Source: Oegoconia quadripuncta
Taxonomy: Eukaryota; Arthropoda; Insecta; Lepidoptera; Autostichidae
Direction: 5' to 3'
Length of the DNA stretch: 64,000 nucleotides
NCBI GenBank assembly: GCA_949316235.1
Contig: OX438755.1
Coordinates: 21,537,151 to 21,601,150 of the forward strand
Shown here: positions 44,010-56,300 of the stretch, one piece after another
How the letters are laid out: each line of letters opens with the position of its first letter
Position numbering within the stretch: the first letter of the stretch is position 1
Made by a program: the position numbers and the translations under genes
Notes under the pieces: model-generated
What the model saw: the letters and a program-made list of their open reading frames with translations, nothing else
Databases searched by the model: none
What the model was told of the DNA's origin: nothing

Positions 44010-44620
44010 TTAGAATTCAGAATTTTGAATAATGTTCCAAAAAAGAAAACGCCAAAGAGATTACCGAAAAGAAGACGGAATTTAGAAGAGGTTGTACACC
44101 TCGTTACAATCTTACCCGTAATACTCCCCCTATTCAAATCATGTTCTTCAATTTAACAGCTATGCTTTTATCGACGGAAGCATAAATCGAGGGCGGAAAG
44201 CAGAGAGACGTAGTCAATAATCATATTACAAAACTAAAAATTAATCATCATAATATTGTTACAGAAGCCGTAACTACAGATATGTGCATACTAAAGGACA
44301 AGAAAGTTATGGTATTAGTCACCAAGGAAGCCGCCAGCAATTCATGATTACGATTTACCAAACATGAAACTGTAATACCTAGTAATAAGGGCTATTATTA
44401 AAAGACATTATAGATTATTAACTTGGTATATTTTGTTTCCCGTGTCATAGATGTGGACCGACAATTGGGTAAAGATCGCGGGAAGCCGTTGGATGAGAGC
44501 AGCGCAGGACAGATCGTTGTGGAGATTGGGGGAGGCCTTTGTCCAGCAGTGGACGTCTTTCGGCTGATATGATGATGATGATGTCATAATTCAAGTCTCT
44601 AGAGTAACTAAATAAAAAGA
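44010..44620. other. Gene B 3' flank with LINE scraps
   Basis: 44140-44215 is an inverted cttcaatttaacagctatgc-type LINE scrap. 44500-44585 ends gtccagcagtggacgtcttt and gatgatgatgatg. No clear AATAAA close to the stop of gene B. Confidence 0.45.
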
Positions 44621-44626
44621 CGACTC

Positions 44627-44942
44627 CTCCGCCTACGTGGGTCAATGTAAACAACATTGGGTTTACGATTCGGAGGTCGCGGGGTTCATGTTTAAGTACT
44701 CGGTTTGGTTGGTGATAGGGCATTTTAAATGTCCGCCTGGCTAGCTACCACCATCTTATCTAAATCTGCCGCCAAACAGTAATGTTAATAGCATTATTGT
44801 GTTCCGGTTGTCAGAGATAAGATAGCCAGTCCCCCAAATATGTTGGGGTTTCCGGGTCAGTACGCTTCCACCTTCGACCTCATCTTCACTTAACATCAGG
44901 TGTGATTGAGGTCAAGTACCAACACGTTGTGCATAAAAAAAA
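44627..44942 (+). mobile_element. SINE family 1, B-box deleted
   Basis: tcctccgcctacgtgggtca head; the segment between cggaggtcgcgg and ggttcatgtttaag is shortened so the B-box is lost. Body and poly(A) are otherwise full. Confidence 0.82.
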
Positions 44943-44944
44943 GT

Positions 44945-45535
44945 GAACGCCACAGTTCCATGTATGTGACCTGCCAGAGGCTTCGGTGCACTTGGTTTAA
45001 AGAGAATTCATTTCCGAAAATAAATATTCCGGTTTCTGAAATTTAATAATATGGAACAAAAAAATAGGAGAGATGCAAATGCCCACATCACTTCTCGTTT
45101 AACATTAATGCATCGTTAAAGTAAGGTGTACCGTGACTAATAGAAGTAGAAACGACAACACGCATTCTGCCTGTATTGTATCAAATGCTGTTTTCTTGAT
45201 AGCAGTCGCGGACCATAAACCATATCGCCATAATTAAATCTTGCAGTTTGTAGATTTAAAAAGGTTGCCGCTGGTGATGGCGCGCCTCCTGGGTGATAGC
45301 TGAAAATCAGTGCTTGCTCGTTCATTGAGCATTTTTAATGCACTGAGCTATGACCTTGTTGCATGACTGTTGCACACATGCCCACATATAATGAATCGGC
45401 AGTAAGTCTTGAAGGTGTTTTTAATGTTATGGTATATTTGTTTACATCTGTTTGTATTTGTTAAAAATTGTATGTCTCTTGTTGTTTTCTTATTTGTTCA
45501 TGTTTCTCTCTTGTATGTGTGCCAGTTTATGCAAT
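44945..45535. other. No gene seen
   Basis: Spacer without supported coding sequence. A LINE-like tail runs into the tetranucleotide repeat at 45543. Confidence 0.4.
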
Positions 45536-45542
45536 AACCTTT

Positions 45543-45578
<36 letters not shown>

Positions 45579-45580
45579 GT
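45543..45580. repeat. (TATC)n microsatellite
   Basis: About nine uninterrupted tatc units, at the 3' end of what looks like a LINE tail (gcaataacc immediately before). Confidence 0.9.
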
Positions 45581-45827
45581 TAGGTACGGAACTCGCAGGA
45601 CATGAATCCTACTCGAATGTTACCGTTTTTAGTAAGAGTCCACTTTGTTGCACTATACCGGGTTTTTCCTGGTTGTTAAATTATTATTGTACTTAATTGC
45701 ACTAAGAACAATGTTGGAGAAGGCAATACCAAAAAGCTCTAAACACAATGGTCTGGCAGATAACTAAACAGAGTGAGATAAGTAGGTACAGATTACAAAA
45801 CAAAGCCATTTAGCACTTTTTCAAATG

Positions 45828-45945
45828 ATTAACTAGATACGCGTTTGACCACCATCTCACCTGATGGAAAGTGACGATGTGGTGAGATGGCTCTTGAAAA
45901 TCCCAAGGTTGTAGGATCCCGGAAAGACTGACGCCGACAGGGATC
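45828..45945 (-). mobile_element. LINE 3' end fragment
   Basis: aactagatacgcgtttgacc, accatctcacctgatggaaa and cccaaggttgtaggatcc are the complement of the element end at 10950-11085. Confidence 0.65.
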
Positions 45946-45949
45946 CAAT

Positions 45950-46600
45950 TGAAACAAAACAATTAGCTTCTCGATGGACGAAATTGGAGTCGGCAGTCAC
46001 ATTTGTTATTCATTTTTGATTAGCGAAGTTAAGTAAACGTTTGGCGCTTCTTCTGTCCTTGGATGGATGACCGCTGTAGTCAGTGGCTTACAGGAGTAAC
46101 TTGAAAACACTGTCAGGTGGTCTCTTGAAAGTCTGGTGCTCACAAGATTTAAAAAAATTACCCATACGTACTGGTTTCGCATGGGAGACCACGCGAACAG
46201 TGGAGACGCAATACCATTTATGTAGTTAGCTTTTATCTATTACGTAACCATATCTTCCTTCAGACAAGAGTATAAGATCAACCTCCTTTCGGATAAAGGG
46301 ATTCCAAATCATTGATGTGTCACCAGGGCCTATGGTGTAGAGCTGTCAAAGATCAAATGAACTTTAAGCGAACTAATCAAATACGCGTGGCATTGTAACT
46401 GGCATTGTAACTCGTAAAGGCCAAACCGATTTGATAAGTTTTTCATTTTCGAAAGCTATAGTAGTAGCGAGATTATTCTTAGCCATGTTCGAGAGGAGGA
46501 AAAGGAGGTTTGTATTACTGGATGATACAATCGTAGACTCTCGGTGGTTTTGAAAATTTTCAATTTATTAACTCCAGACGAAAATTACTGGTGTCACGTA
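45950..46600. other. No gene seen
   Basis: Spacer; 46080-46140 has the actgtcaggtgg-type scrap shared with 17600. No supported frame. Confidence 0.35.
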
Positions 46601-46639
46601 TTTGACAGCTTGTGTTGTTTGTGGGTGCGTATATATATG

Positions 46640-46845
<206 letters not shown>

Positions 46846-46929
46846 GAATGTATCTCACTCAGTAATGCGTGGTCCATTTGTTTGAGCACAGTTTTCTTTG
46901 GATGATAAAACGAGGGGTCAGGTTATAAA

Positions 46930-47015
46930 TAAATAATAATAAATATCCTTAGACATACCCACAGCGCCATCTAGTTCCACAATAAGCAACTATAGGCTTG
47001 TGTTGTGTTATGATT
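46930..47015 (-). mobile_element. SINE family 2 tail
   Basis: ccttagacatacccacagcg, ccatctagttccaca and gcaactataggcttgtgttg. Confidence 0.7.
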
Positions 47016-47336
47016 ATCAGTTAAGCCTTTGCAAAGATACTTAGCATTTAAAACAGTTAATATATTTGGATATTATCACATCTTGGTCACCACTTTTATG
47101 ACTATTGCCTTTCCAATATATGCTGCCTGATTAGGGTTCAGTCCGTTTAGGTTCTTAAGTAGAGAGATATAATGAAACATCCACATACTTAATTCACTAA
47201 ATATATCCTTCGGACACAGGCCAATCAGGCATGACAAGTAACCTTCGTGTGAGAGGAAACGACTGGGGGACAAGCGGGTCGCTACCCAAAGTTGCTGATC
47301 ACGGAATACGTGACTGCATACCTACCATCTGACTTT

Positions 47337-47753
47337 TCTTTTTTTTTTATGCACAACGGGTTGGTTCTTGACCTCAATCACACCTGATGTTAAGTGAAGA
47401 TGAGGTCGAAGGTGGAAGCGTACTGACCCGGAAACCCCAACACATTTGAGGGACTGGCTATCTTATCTCTGACAACCGGAACACAGCAATGTTATTAACA
47501 TTGCTGCTTGGCGGCAGATTTAGATAAGATCCATCTTCGACCTCATCTTCACTTAACATCAGGTGTGATTGAGGACAAGTACCCTCCCGTTGTGTATAAA
47601 AAAAAAAGATGGTGGTAGCTAGCCAGGCGGACATTTAAAATGCCCTACCACCAACCAAACCGAGTACTTAAACATGTACCCCGCTGGGGATCAAACCCGC
47701 GACCTCCGAATCGTAAACCCAATGTTGTTTACATTGAGCCACGGAGGCGGTTT
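47337..47753 (-). mobile_element. SINE family 1, full length, interrupted by a second SINE
   Basis: Minus copy from poly(T) atgcacaacgggttggttct to the head gagccacggaggcggttt, split at gcagatttagataagat / gatggtggtagctagcc by a plus-strand insertion (47531-47609). Confidence 0.88.
47531..47609 (+). mobile_element. SINE family 1 3' end nested in an opposite SINE
   Basis: ccatcttcgacctcatcttc to cgttgtgtataaaaaaaaa, a 5'-truncated plus-strand SINE of about 79 bp with poly(A). Duplicated aagat at the two junctions (before 47531 and after the poly(A)) is the likely target duplication. Confidence 0.82.
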
Positions 47754-47759
47754 AAACTG

Positions 47760-48465
47760 TGTCCTTCTTTTCTTTTCTTCTTCTAGTCTATTTCCTAGTT
47801 ATTATAATGTTTTTTCTTACAAGTCGTACTTGATCGGATCTAGTTATGTTAATAACTTTACAAATTATTTGAGCAGGAACAGGGCTTACCATTGTAGCAG
47901 CTATGATAGTAGCGTTTGTTTTAGATACGGCAAAGTAATCATAGATTAGCGTAGTAAAACAGATGGTCTGTTTTGTATACGCCAGACAATTAAATACCTA
48001 CGAGACGATAGACTTGGAAATTATAAACGCAAGTGAAAAAACTCACGCGATTGCCCCAGGAAGAAAGGCAATGTTTTTCGAGTGCTTATATGTAGATTTC
48101 TATGTTAAACGACTTTACCGATTTCGATGAGCAAGATGTCGTTCGATTCATCTTGATCAGCGTGACTTATTTTATAGCAAAAAATCCAAAAATGTAAAAT
48201 ATGCTGTCGGGTTTTTGGCAACGGGTCGCTCATTTTATTTGTTATACAAGTCTAATATTAATACAGTCACTGTAGATGTGGCTAACGTAAATAATTAGGA
48301 ATCAAATTACGATAAAGTTGCTAATTAAGTGCTTCCATAGTTACTAAAATAACTGACTTGTCTTGACGTGAGATCTCATAACTTTTTTCGGCGGAAGTAT
48401 TGCGATGTGAGACTTGGCATTTTTGTACATTTTATGTTTTTGATGGGATACGTATTATCAACTTC
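47760..48465. other. No gene seen
   Basis: Spacer between genes B and C with no frame or repeat that I can name. Confidence 0.4.
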
Positions 48466-48469
48466 TTCT

Positions 48470-48540
48470 TCAATTTAAGAGCTTAGCTCTTATCGTTGGA
48501 GTAGAACCACGTCTCTCTGCTTTCCGCCCGCCAACAATTT
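48470..48540 (-). mobile_element. LINE scrap
   Basis: cttcaatttaagagcttagc and cacgtctctctgctttccgc; same word set as 2150, 36710 and (inverted) 44150. Confidence 0.45.
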
Positions 48541-48714
48541 TCGGCTGAATTCGACTATGATTACTAGTGGAAAGTTGATCGTAATCAGGAGTGAAGTCAC
48601 CAGCCGGAAATTGTTGGACTACCTTGATAAAGGTGGTTTTAGAATGGCTTACTTCGAATGGGTAATCGAAAAATTTAGCGAAAGTTACTGACATAGCTCA
48701 GATGTGGAGATGGA

Positions 48715-49210
48715 GAGCAATCGGCTCATCATATCTTATGGGAATGCGAAAATTGGAGTAAGGAGCGCGAACTCATGCTTGACGACCTAAATTCAGAAAT
48801 CCGTCCGGTATTCTACGGCGATCTGGTTTTAAACAGACACAACTTCCGAGCTTTCAAGCGTTTTTGCCATTCGTATTACTGGCACTATTACTCGCGGTAG
48901 CCTTCTGCTACCGCCACGTTCACTGCATCTAGGCGCAGTCCGTCGTGTATAAGAAAGCAGGAGGCCCTCCTTCCCCATAGGGATGGCCCTAGTGCCATGT
49001 TGCATTTCATTGGCTACACTGCCATTTGCCAAGGGGGGAAGTGGGAAACCTTTTTCTTACTTACACACCCTATTTCTTTCTTTAATTAGCCTGGGGTCCA
49101 CGGTAGCAATAGAGTCACGTAGGGCACCGTCTACCCTCAGTAGGCGCCGTGTCGAGTACCACTCTCGATCCTAGCTTATAGGAGTTACAGTGGGAGGAGT
49201 GTGGAGGTGG
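48715..49210 (+). pseudogene. R1-like LINE C-terminus and 3' UTR
   Basis: Reads EQSAHHILWECENWSKEREL, VFYGDLVLNRHNFRAFKRF and ends CHSYYWHYYSR with a stop at 48898-48900. The H-x4-C knuckle (HHILWEC) and the Y-x-D-L-V-x-x-R-x-N-F block are typical of R1-clade ORF2 ends. Its UTR continues to about 49210 and recurs at 19110-19330. Confidence 0.72.
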
Positions 49211-49224
49211 GATTGACATAGCTC

Positions 49225-49435
49225 AGCGGAGTAGTAAGTAGAAGTGGCAGTGGGCAGGGCACATAGCTCGAAGAACTGATGGCAAGTGGGTCATAAAGTT
49301 CTTGAGTGAATGCCATACAGCGGCAAGCAAAGCGTACGACCAAGGTGGACGGACGACCAATAATGAAAGTCGCTGCAAGTCGTTGGATGCAGACTGCTTC
49401 CATTGCTCTGGAAATCTATGAAGAAGGCTATGTCG
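49225..49435 (+). pseudogene. RTE-like LINE C-terminal fragment
   Basis: agtgggcagggcacatagct, cgaagaactgatggcaagtg, tggacggacgaccaat and aagtcgttggatgcagactg encode the W-A-G-H-I-A-R-R-T-D-G and R-W-M-Q blocks found near the end of insect RTE-like elements. Several frame breaks. Confidence 0.68.
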
Positions 49436-49439
49436 TTTT

Positions 49440-50245
49440 CCAATTGTCCCCATGACATTGTCGCGCGGTACGTAGGAGTGAGAGTGGGATAGTTGTATAT
49501 TACGTTTAAACGAATGAACAGGACAAATATTACTTCCTGCGACACACCTACTATTGCTGTAATGTTCATATAATGATGATGAAATCAGCAAAACTCTTAT
49601 AGTCGCACTTCTATTCTCTTAGCTACCGCCGATAAAACTTAGACATAGACATAGACATGGAAATTATTTATTAAGTGTCACAATACATTGTACAGAAACA
49701 TAAATATAATTATTATTATACAGGAACAAATCTTAGAATAATGCACAATATAATTGTAGCAGTGAAAGGGCTTGCTGGCTCAGCTAACGCTGCAAACGCT
49801 GAACGCGCTTACAATACTAATAATTCAGCCAGTGCCTTAAGTGGAGAGTGACGTTCAGCTTAAAACAGAACTTTGGAAGTAAATAAATAATTAGTGGGAT
49901 GGTAGCATTGGTTATTTATTATATAATATGTACTAATAATGTATTTCATTTGAAAGGCGTGCTGAGTTGTGTTGGTTATTAACATTATGTTGGTGATGCA
50001 TGTATTTATAATATTAGTATAAGTAGAATTTCAGGCTAGTTTATCAGACGGGACGTAGGACTTCGCTCATACTCGCACGATGGATCGTTTGTCGTATCTA
50101 CCTTAATTCCAGTTTATTCTTTTTATTTATATTATGCGTAAAATAAATTGATGAATAATGATAAAATACTACACCATATCGTATTGTTAGTACATTCGAA
50201 ACTTTATTGTGTGAGAGTCATATTACAAGTACATGGAAAGAAGTT
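49440..50245. other. Gene C 5' flank
   Basis: 49625-49680 holds a gacatagacatagacatg repeat that starts a LINE-tail-like block. No TATA-type promoter can be singled out. The transcription start of gene C probably lies in 49900-50240. Confidence 0.35.
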
Positions 50246-50249
50246 CACG

Positions 50250-50319
50250 ATGAGCAAAACAGAGAAAGGTGATCATCGATATGAGAAAGTATCAGCTAAC
50301 GGGAAAGAGAAAGAAATTG
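50250..50319 (+). CDS. Gene C exon 1 (start)
   Basis: ATG in context tcacgatgagc; encodes MSKTEKGDHRYEKVSANGKE and KEI, ending in phase 1 at donor gtaagt. An upstream in-frame ATG at 50148 is possible, but the extra residues are hydrophobic and gene B starts with a short hydrophilic leader, so 50250 is preferred. Confidence 0.75.
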
Positions 50320-53300
50320 GTAAGTTAGTACCTTTAGAATTCGAATTTAAGGTTAAACTCGCCCTCCGCTAGAGCTATTGATATAATTAATAACTTTACG
50401 AAAGAGATCCAAAATGTTGACATATTTGCGGATGGCCTGACGGTCATCGTGAAATATTTGTATTCGTTCTTGTGCCAATATTACGAATATCGTTAATCTT
50501 TGTGTGTCTCTTGTCGAATAACTTATAAGTGTTTTAGTGTAAAATTGTAAACTTATAACTGTCAATAAATAAATAAACCATAGCAACTAGTTTTCAAACA
50601 ATCATTTCCGTATCTTAGTAATAAAAATTAAAGGTGCTATAGTCAAGTTTGTGTCTTTGTAGTGATGTGCGAAAAATGTGTCGACACTATTTTTTGGATG
50701 AAAACACAAAAGTGACGAAATAATCTTAACAATAACTTATAAATTTTAACGTATTTCATTTTAGAAAAAAAAAACTCATTCAATTTAAAATTTTATTACT
50801 AAAATACAGAAAAAAAAATCGTAAATTTAAATTTAAATATTAATAGTGACGTTTTCAAGTGATAATTTTATCCTATGAAATTAAATATTTTTATTTGATT
50901 TGATTTGATAAAAACCCGAGGAACTGTTTGTTAGTAAATGATCTTTATTTCATTTAAGTAATTACAGAAACATTACGGCTTAGTGTACATTTTTATTCTA
51001 AGTGTAAGTAACATACCTGAAAACAGTTTAGCAGACTAAATCGCCTATTTCAAAACTTTGGAAACGGACAATGATAATTTAGTTATTTAAACACAAAAAT
51101 CATATTTAACTTGTAATAATTACTTTTATAAATCTTATATCGAAAATTTCTAATGTAGAAGAGTGGAATCCTTGATTAACAGCAGCATACTGAAACTAGA
51201 TTAAGTTGTTGAAATAAATAACTTGAACTAAAATGTTATTGTTACAGAAAGTGATGTAATCCCATCGTATGGCTTTGGAGTACGCCATGTACAAGCACTT
51301 ATAATCTTCATAAGTCTATGCATTAATTTTATGGCCAGAGCTCACATAGGAGTAGCCATAGTAGCTATGGTCGACCACTCAACGTATGAGAAGGAAATTG
51401 ATAAATTTACAACAGTTTTAAATGATACGTCTGATATAAATATAAATGGGACTGATGCAGTTGTGTGGAATAATGAAACTGTTAATATTTCTGAGTCAGT
51501 CGCTCTCAGCAACATTTCGATGGACAATGAAACAGTAAACGTAGAAACTAAAAGCGGCTGGAATGTCTATAGAGTATGTATTGGCAATGTAATTATTAGA
51601 AAGATAAGTATAGAAAGCTAATGCAATCGCCAACCTATTGTAATAATTAAAGCATCCATCGAGAGCGATGCACATCGTGCTGTGGGAGAGGGTTATGTCC
51701 AGTAGTATAGACTTGTAAAGTTTAGAAGATAGAAGAAGAAGACAGGACAAAGGCCTCTAGTTCTGAAGTCCGCGGATACCGGCAGCTGAACAAACAGATC
51801 TCCAAGTCTCTGACTCGCGATCTGCACCAATTTAATACCGACCGAATTAAAGAGGCAATAGAGCGGAATAAGGGCTCTAAAGTTTCCGTAAGACACTTGT
51901 CTGTGGAACAGAGCCAGTTAACGAAGGTAAAGACCGAGGATGGCGGGATAGTTATACACGACAATATTTAGTCGTTTGCAATTGAAGGCCGTCGTTAACT
52001 CAAAACCATGACTGACAGATCTCCACTAGTCTGACACAAATAATTATCAATAAAAAATAATCGTAAGAGGAACCTATGTTGCAGCAGTGGTGCCATGAGG
52101 TATTTAATTGTCCTAATTGGTCGTATATTTTCAGACGTACAAATGGCCTAAATCAACACAAGAGATGATCCTGGGCTCCTTCTTTCTCGGCTACTTGATT
52201 ATGACATTTCCTCTCGGTTTGGTTTCCCAGCGGTGGGGAGGGAAGCTACCAATTCAGATTAGCTTACTTGTCAACTGCATTGTCAACATACTGACGCCAT
52301 GGTGCGCAGTTTGGGTAAGATTTTATTTATTATAACTTCGGTAATCGTAAAAGAAGATTTGTGAACATACACAGAACAGCAGCAAATGAAATATATAAAT
52401 TTCATATTGTCTTGCATCAAATCACCCCACGGACAGTTGTTGTCATTTATCCAACCAATACAGTCGGTCTTACAGATTTCGTTAACCTTTTGCGATTAGA
52501 CGTTTAACTTTTTACAAGCTTTTAAATAAAAGCTTGTAAAAAGTTGTCCACTTACGAACATTGCAAACTATTTAGTTTAACAAATTTGCAAAGCATTTTC
52601 CAACCACTTGCTGGTATCTGATTGAACTGAAATTGGGCATATTTATGTAAATTTGTCGAATCATAAATTGTAAAAATACTTAAAGTATTTAAAAACTAAA
52701 AAACTCGAGCATAAATTGTATTTTGCGGACGCCATGTTGGTTTTTTTTACCATAAAAGCATCCTATGAGACTCCGAGTACCAAGACGAATCTAACGACAC
52801 CATGCACTTCGAAATCGGTCAAGCCATTTATGCCACAGGATGCGCCAAAGGAACATACATGTATACACTCGAAAAGCATTACCCTCCTTCTGTGGGCAGT
52901 CGGATAAAAAGAGCAACCCCTGAGTTTCTTGCGTTCTCTGGGGAGTCTGTTTCTCTTATAACTTCGAACTTTTAAAATTTTGAATTTTAATGATAAAACC
53001 GTGCGATTTCTAGGGAGGTTGGAAAGCAGTGTGCTTCTGCCGTATCCTGCAAGGCCTCTCACAATCCGGCGTATACCCTGGCACCATCAACTTAATGGCC
53101 AAGTGGTCACCAGTCAGCGAACGGGGGAGACTTACTACATACGTACTCACAGGTGAAGATAAGTTATACTGTATAATTTTTATTTGCAAACAAACATAAT
53201 CTTAGCATAATATGTAATAGATAAATATAAACCAGCTTCTGTGTTTAACAAGAATTTTGTTTGTCATGCAAGAAAGTATACGAGTGAGTAAACAATGATA

Positions 53301-56300
53301 AAAAATGTAGCGGTTTGACGAAATTATTGTGTAATCTACATTTATAGGTTCTTTATGAAAAGAGACACTGACTGACTGAACGAACGCACAGCCCAAACCG
53401 AGATGTTGATGAAAGACCAGTGTATTCCTTGGGTCTAACTATGGGCTCATAAGAAAGCTCAATGCCACTCAACGAGCTATAGAGAGGGCGATACTCACCG
53501 TTTCACTACATGGTAGAATCAGGAATGAAGCGGATTAGTAAGCTGAAGTGGTAGTGGGCAGGGCACCTAGATCGAAGAACTGATAGAGTGGAGACCACGC
53601 ATAGGATGTTAACCCAAGGTGGCGAGATGTCGCTGAAAGCAGGCCGCTCCTAACCGGTCGTTTTGGAAACTTAAGGGGGAAGCCTATGTTCAGCAGTGGA
53701 CATCCTGTGGCTGATATCAGATGATATTTGGATCCTGAACAACTTATTACGCATGAACTACTTATACATACTTATTTATTTCAGTGGCAACACCATCGAC
53801 TGTCTTTTAGTAGGGTGTCCCCTTAATAAATATCATCTGCGCCACAGGTACAGTAGTCGGCACAGTACTAGCTTTCCAAGTGGGTGGCTTCATAGCAGCC
53901 AGCGTTTGGGGCTGGCCGTCCATCTTCTGGATGACCGGAGCCCTGTGCGGCTTGGCGTTCTGCCTTCTCACATTCTTCAGTGCCGCTACACCACACGAAC
54001 ATAAGTTCATCAGTGAGGCAGAGAAATTGTTTATAACTGGCCGAATACAAGCTGAACCAATCAAAGTGAGTTGTTCTGTTTAGATATTTTATTTAATAAT
54101 TCAATCAAATTATGATTCATGCTTGAGGCACGCAAAAATCTACAGAAAGTGATGGTCAGCCAATACAACAGCAGCCCTGTCTGACATTTTTTCTTTTATG
54201 CACAACGGGTTAGCATCAAGTGCCCTGATGTTAAGTGAAGATGACCTGTCTTTACTGAAATAAATTAAAACTAGAATAAAAATTTGGGGCATCATAAGTT
54301 CTATTTTTGTGTTAAAACTACTGAGTTTCCTTTTACAAGAGCAAAAGGGAGTGAAATGAACAGGATTAATTCACAGCGCCCCGCTGCACTCCTACTGTAC
54401 TTCTAAAATCATGATCCGGCAATGTAACAGTATCCAGGTCAATTAAAAAAAGAATATTGAAAGAATAATCACTCTACGAAATACCGTAATAATTAGTTGT
54501 CCCTTTCAGAAACGTAGGACTCCATGGAAGGCAATTCTCACATCGAGGTACGTTTGGACTGGATTCGTCGCGCACGTCGGCAGTGGAACGTCTTTCGTCT
54601 TTTTTCTCACACAAGTGCCTTCCTACTTACATTATATCCTCGGATTCGATGTCAAGAAGGTGAGTTACTCAATATGTTATTTAGAACCTTTCGTTGACAA
54701 TCATCCAGAACCAGAGAAACGTATTCGTTGTTAATAAGGAATACGAGTTCCACCTTCCGGTACCATAGTCTTTTGTAAAGTTGTCAAGTTTATTCATCTG
54801 GTTCACTGCCGCTGCCAATAGAATTTAGCGCAGATTTTGTCACGAATATTCTGAAGTTGAAAAAAAAGTTCCGAAGATGTTGGCAAATGAGACAAGCTTT
54901 AGTTACAGAACAGAGACACAACAGAGAAATCGAGTAACGGCTTCCCCATACAATCCACAAAAGAATCTAGTCGTTAATTAAGATAGAAGCAATTTTGTTG
55001 TGGACCCGCACGCATCCCTTATACTACCCCATAGCTTTTTGCTCGACGACTAAACTGTTATCTTCGATGTCGTTCATGTACAATAGCTTTATGATATCAG
55101 TAAGTAAACTGTATCATGTAAGCTAAACCTTCCACACAAAAAAACACACAAACCCATCAGAGCCCATATCAAGATGGTACCTAGTCACCGTTACTATTGT
55201 ATACGGATATGGTATTCAAGATCAGATCTTTGTACAGGTAGGTAGGTCCAACATAGAAAGGTCCTTGTCAAATAAGACCTCTTCTCTCAGAAAACCAAAA
55301 TGTTTGTCAATCTGTGTTGGGGGTTAGTTGACCGATAAATCTTGCCTCTTGTTGATACTCCGTACAGCTACCTGATCATAAATTTGACATTATTATTCAG
55401 TGTAACAATAATATCTATTATTTCCAGAGTGGTCTTCTTTCATCTCTACCGTACATAGCGAATTTCTTTGCATCGATCGGCATCAGCTCTTTATCAGACT
55501 TCCTCACTAATAGGAATATATTAAGTCTCAGGCATAGCAGAATTATATGCAACTCAATAGGTAAAGTATTCTTTACTTTATTTCTTTAGCCTAGCGCTCT
55601 ATGCGCTTTATGTCAAGTATCTGAAATCAAGAGCACTGTAACGATCACTTCCCACCGGAAGATTTAACAACTTTTGTATTTGGTGAAAACAATAATATCT
55701 TTTGAGGGTGTACAACTCTTATAACAAATTACCATCAAATAACAAAGTTATCTCACCTAATGCATCCGAAACTAAACTTGCTTCACATATAATTAAAGAT
55801 CACAAGCAAATTAATGCATTAAATGGTCTGTGTCAAAATAAGACCAGTAAGATATTTTGTTGCTCTAAATGCTCTAAGTTTGTTGGTGATTTCATATTTG
55901 GCTTCTGTGATATTATTTTATTATAGATAAATGGGAGCAAGAACTATTTAAAGCTTTATGCAAATCTAGTATTCGCTGAGTGAACGGGAAGTTTGAAGAC
56001 TCGCCGCTTTATCATTTATGAGTAAAGATCAGAGTTCAGAATAGTCTTTTACAAAAGGTTCCGGTAGACATTCAAAATTTGCCTTTAAATAAATTTAAAA
56101 CAACCATTAAACGGAAACTATGTGCCAAAGGCTATTATAAAATTTCTGACTATCTGGATGATAAGAATGCGTGGACATGAACCGCTCGCCATTATCCAGT
56201 ATATTTTATTCTTATTTTCTTTGTCGAATCATAAATTTTACAATTAGGTATCTCAAATTGTATTTGTATTGACTTATTTAAAAAGAGCAACCCTGGAGTT

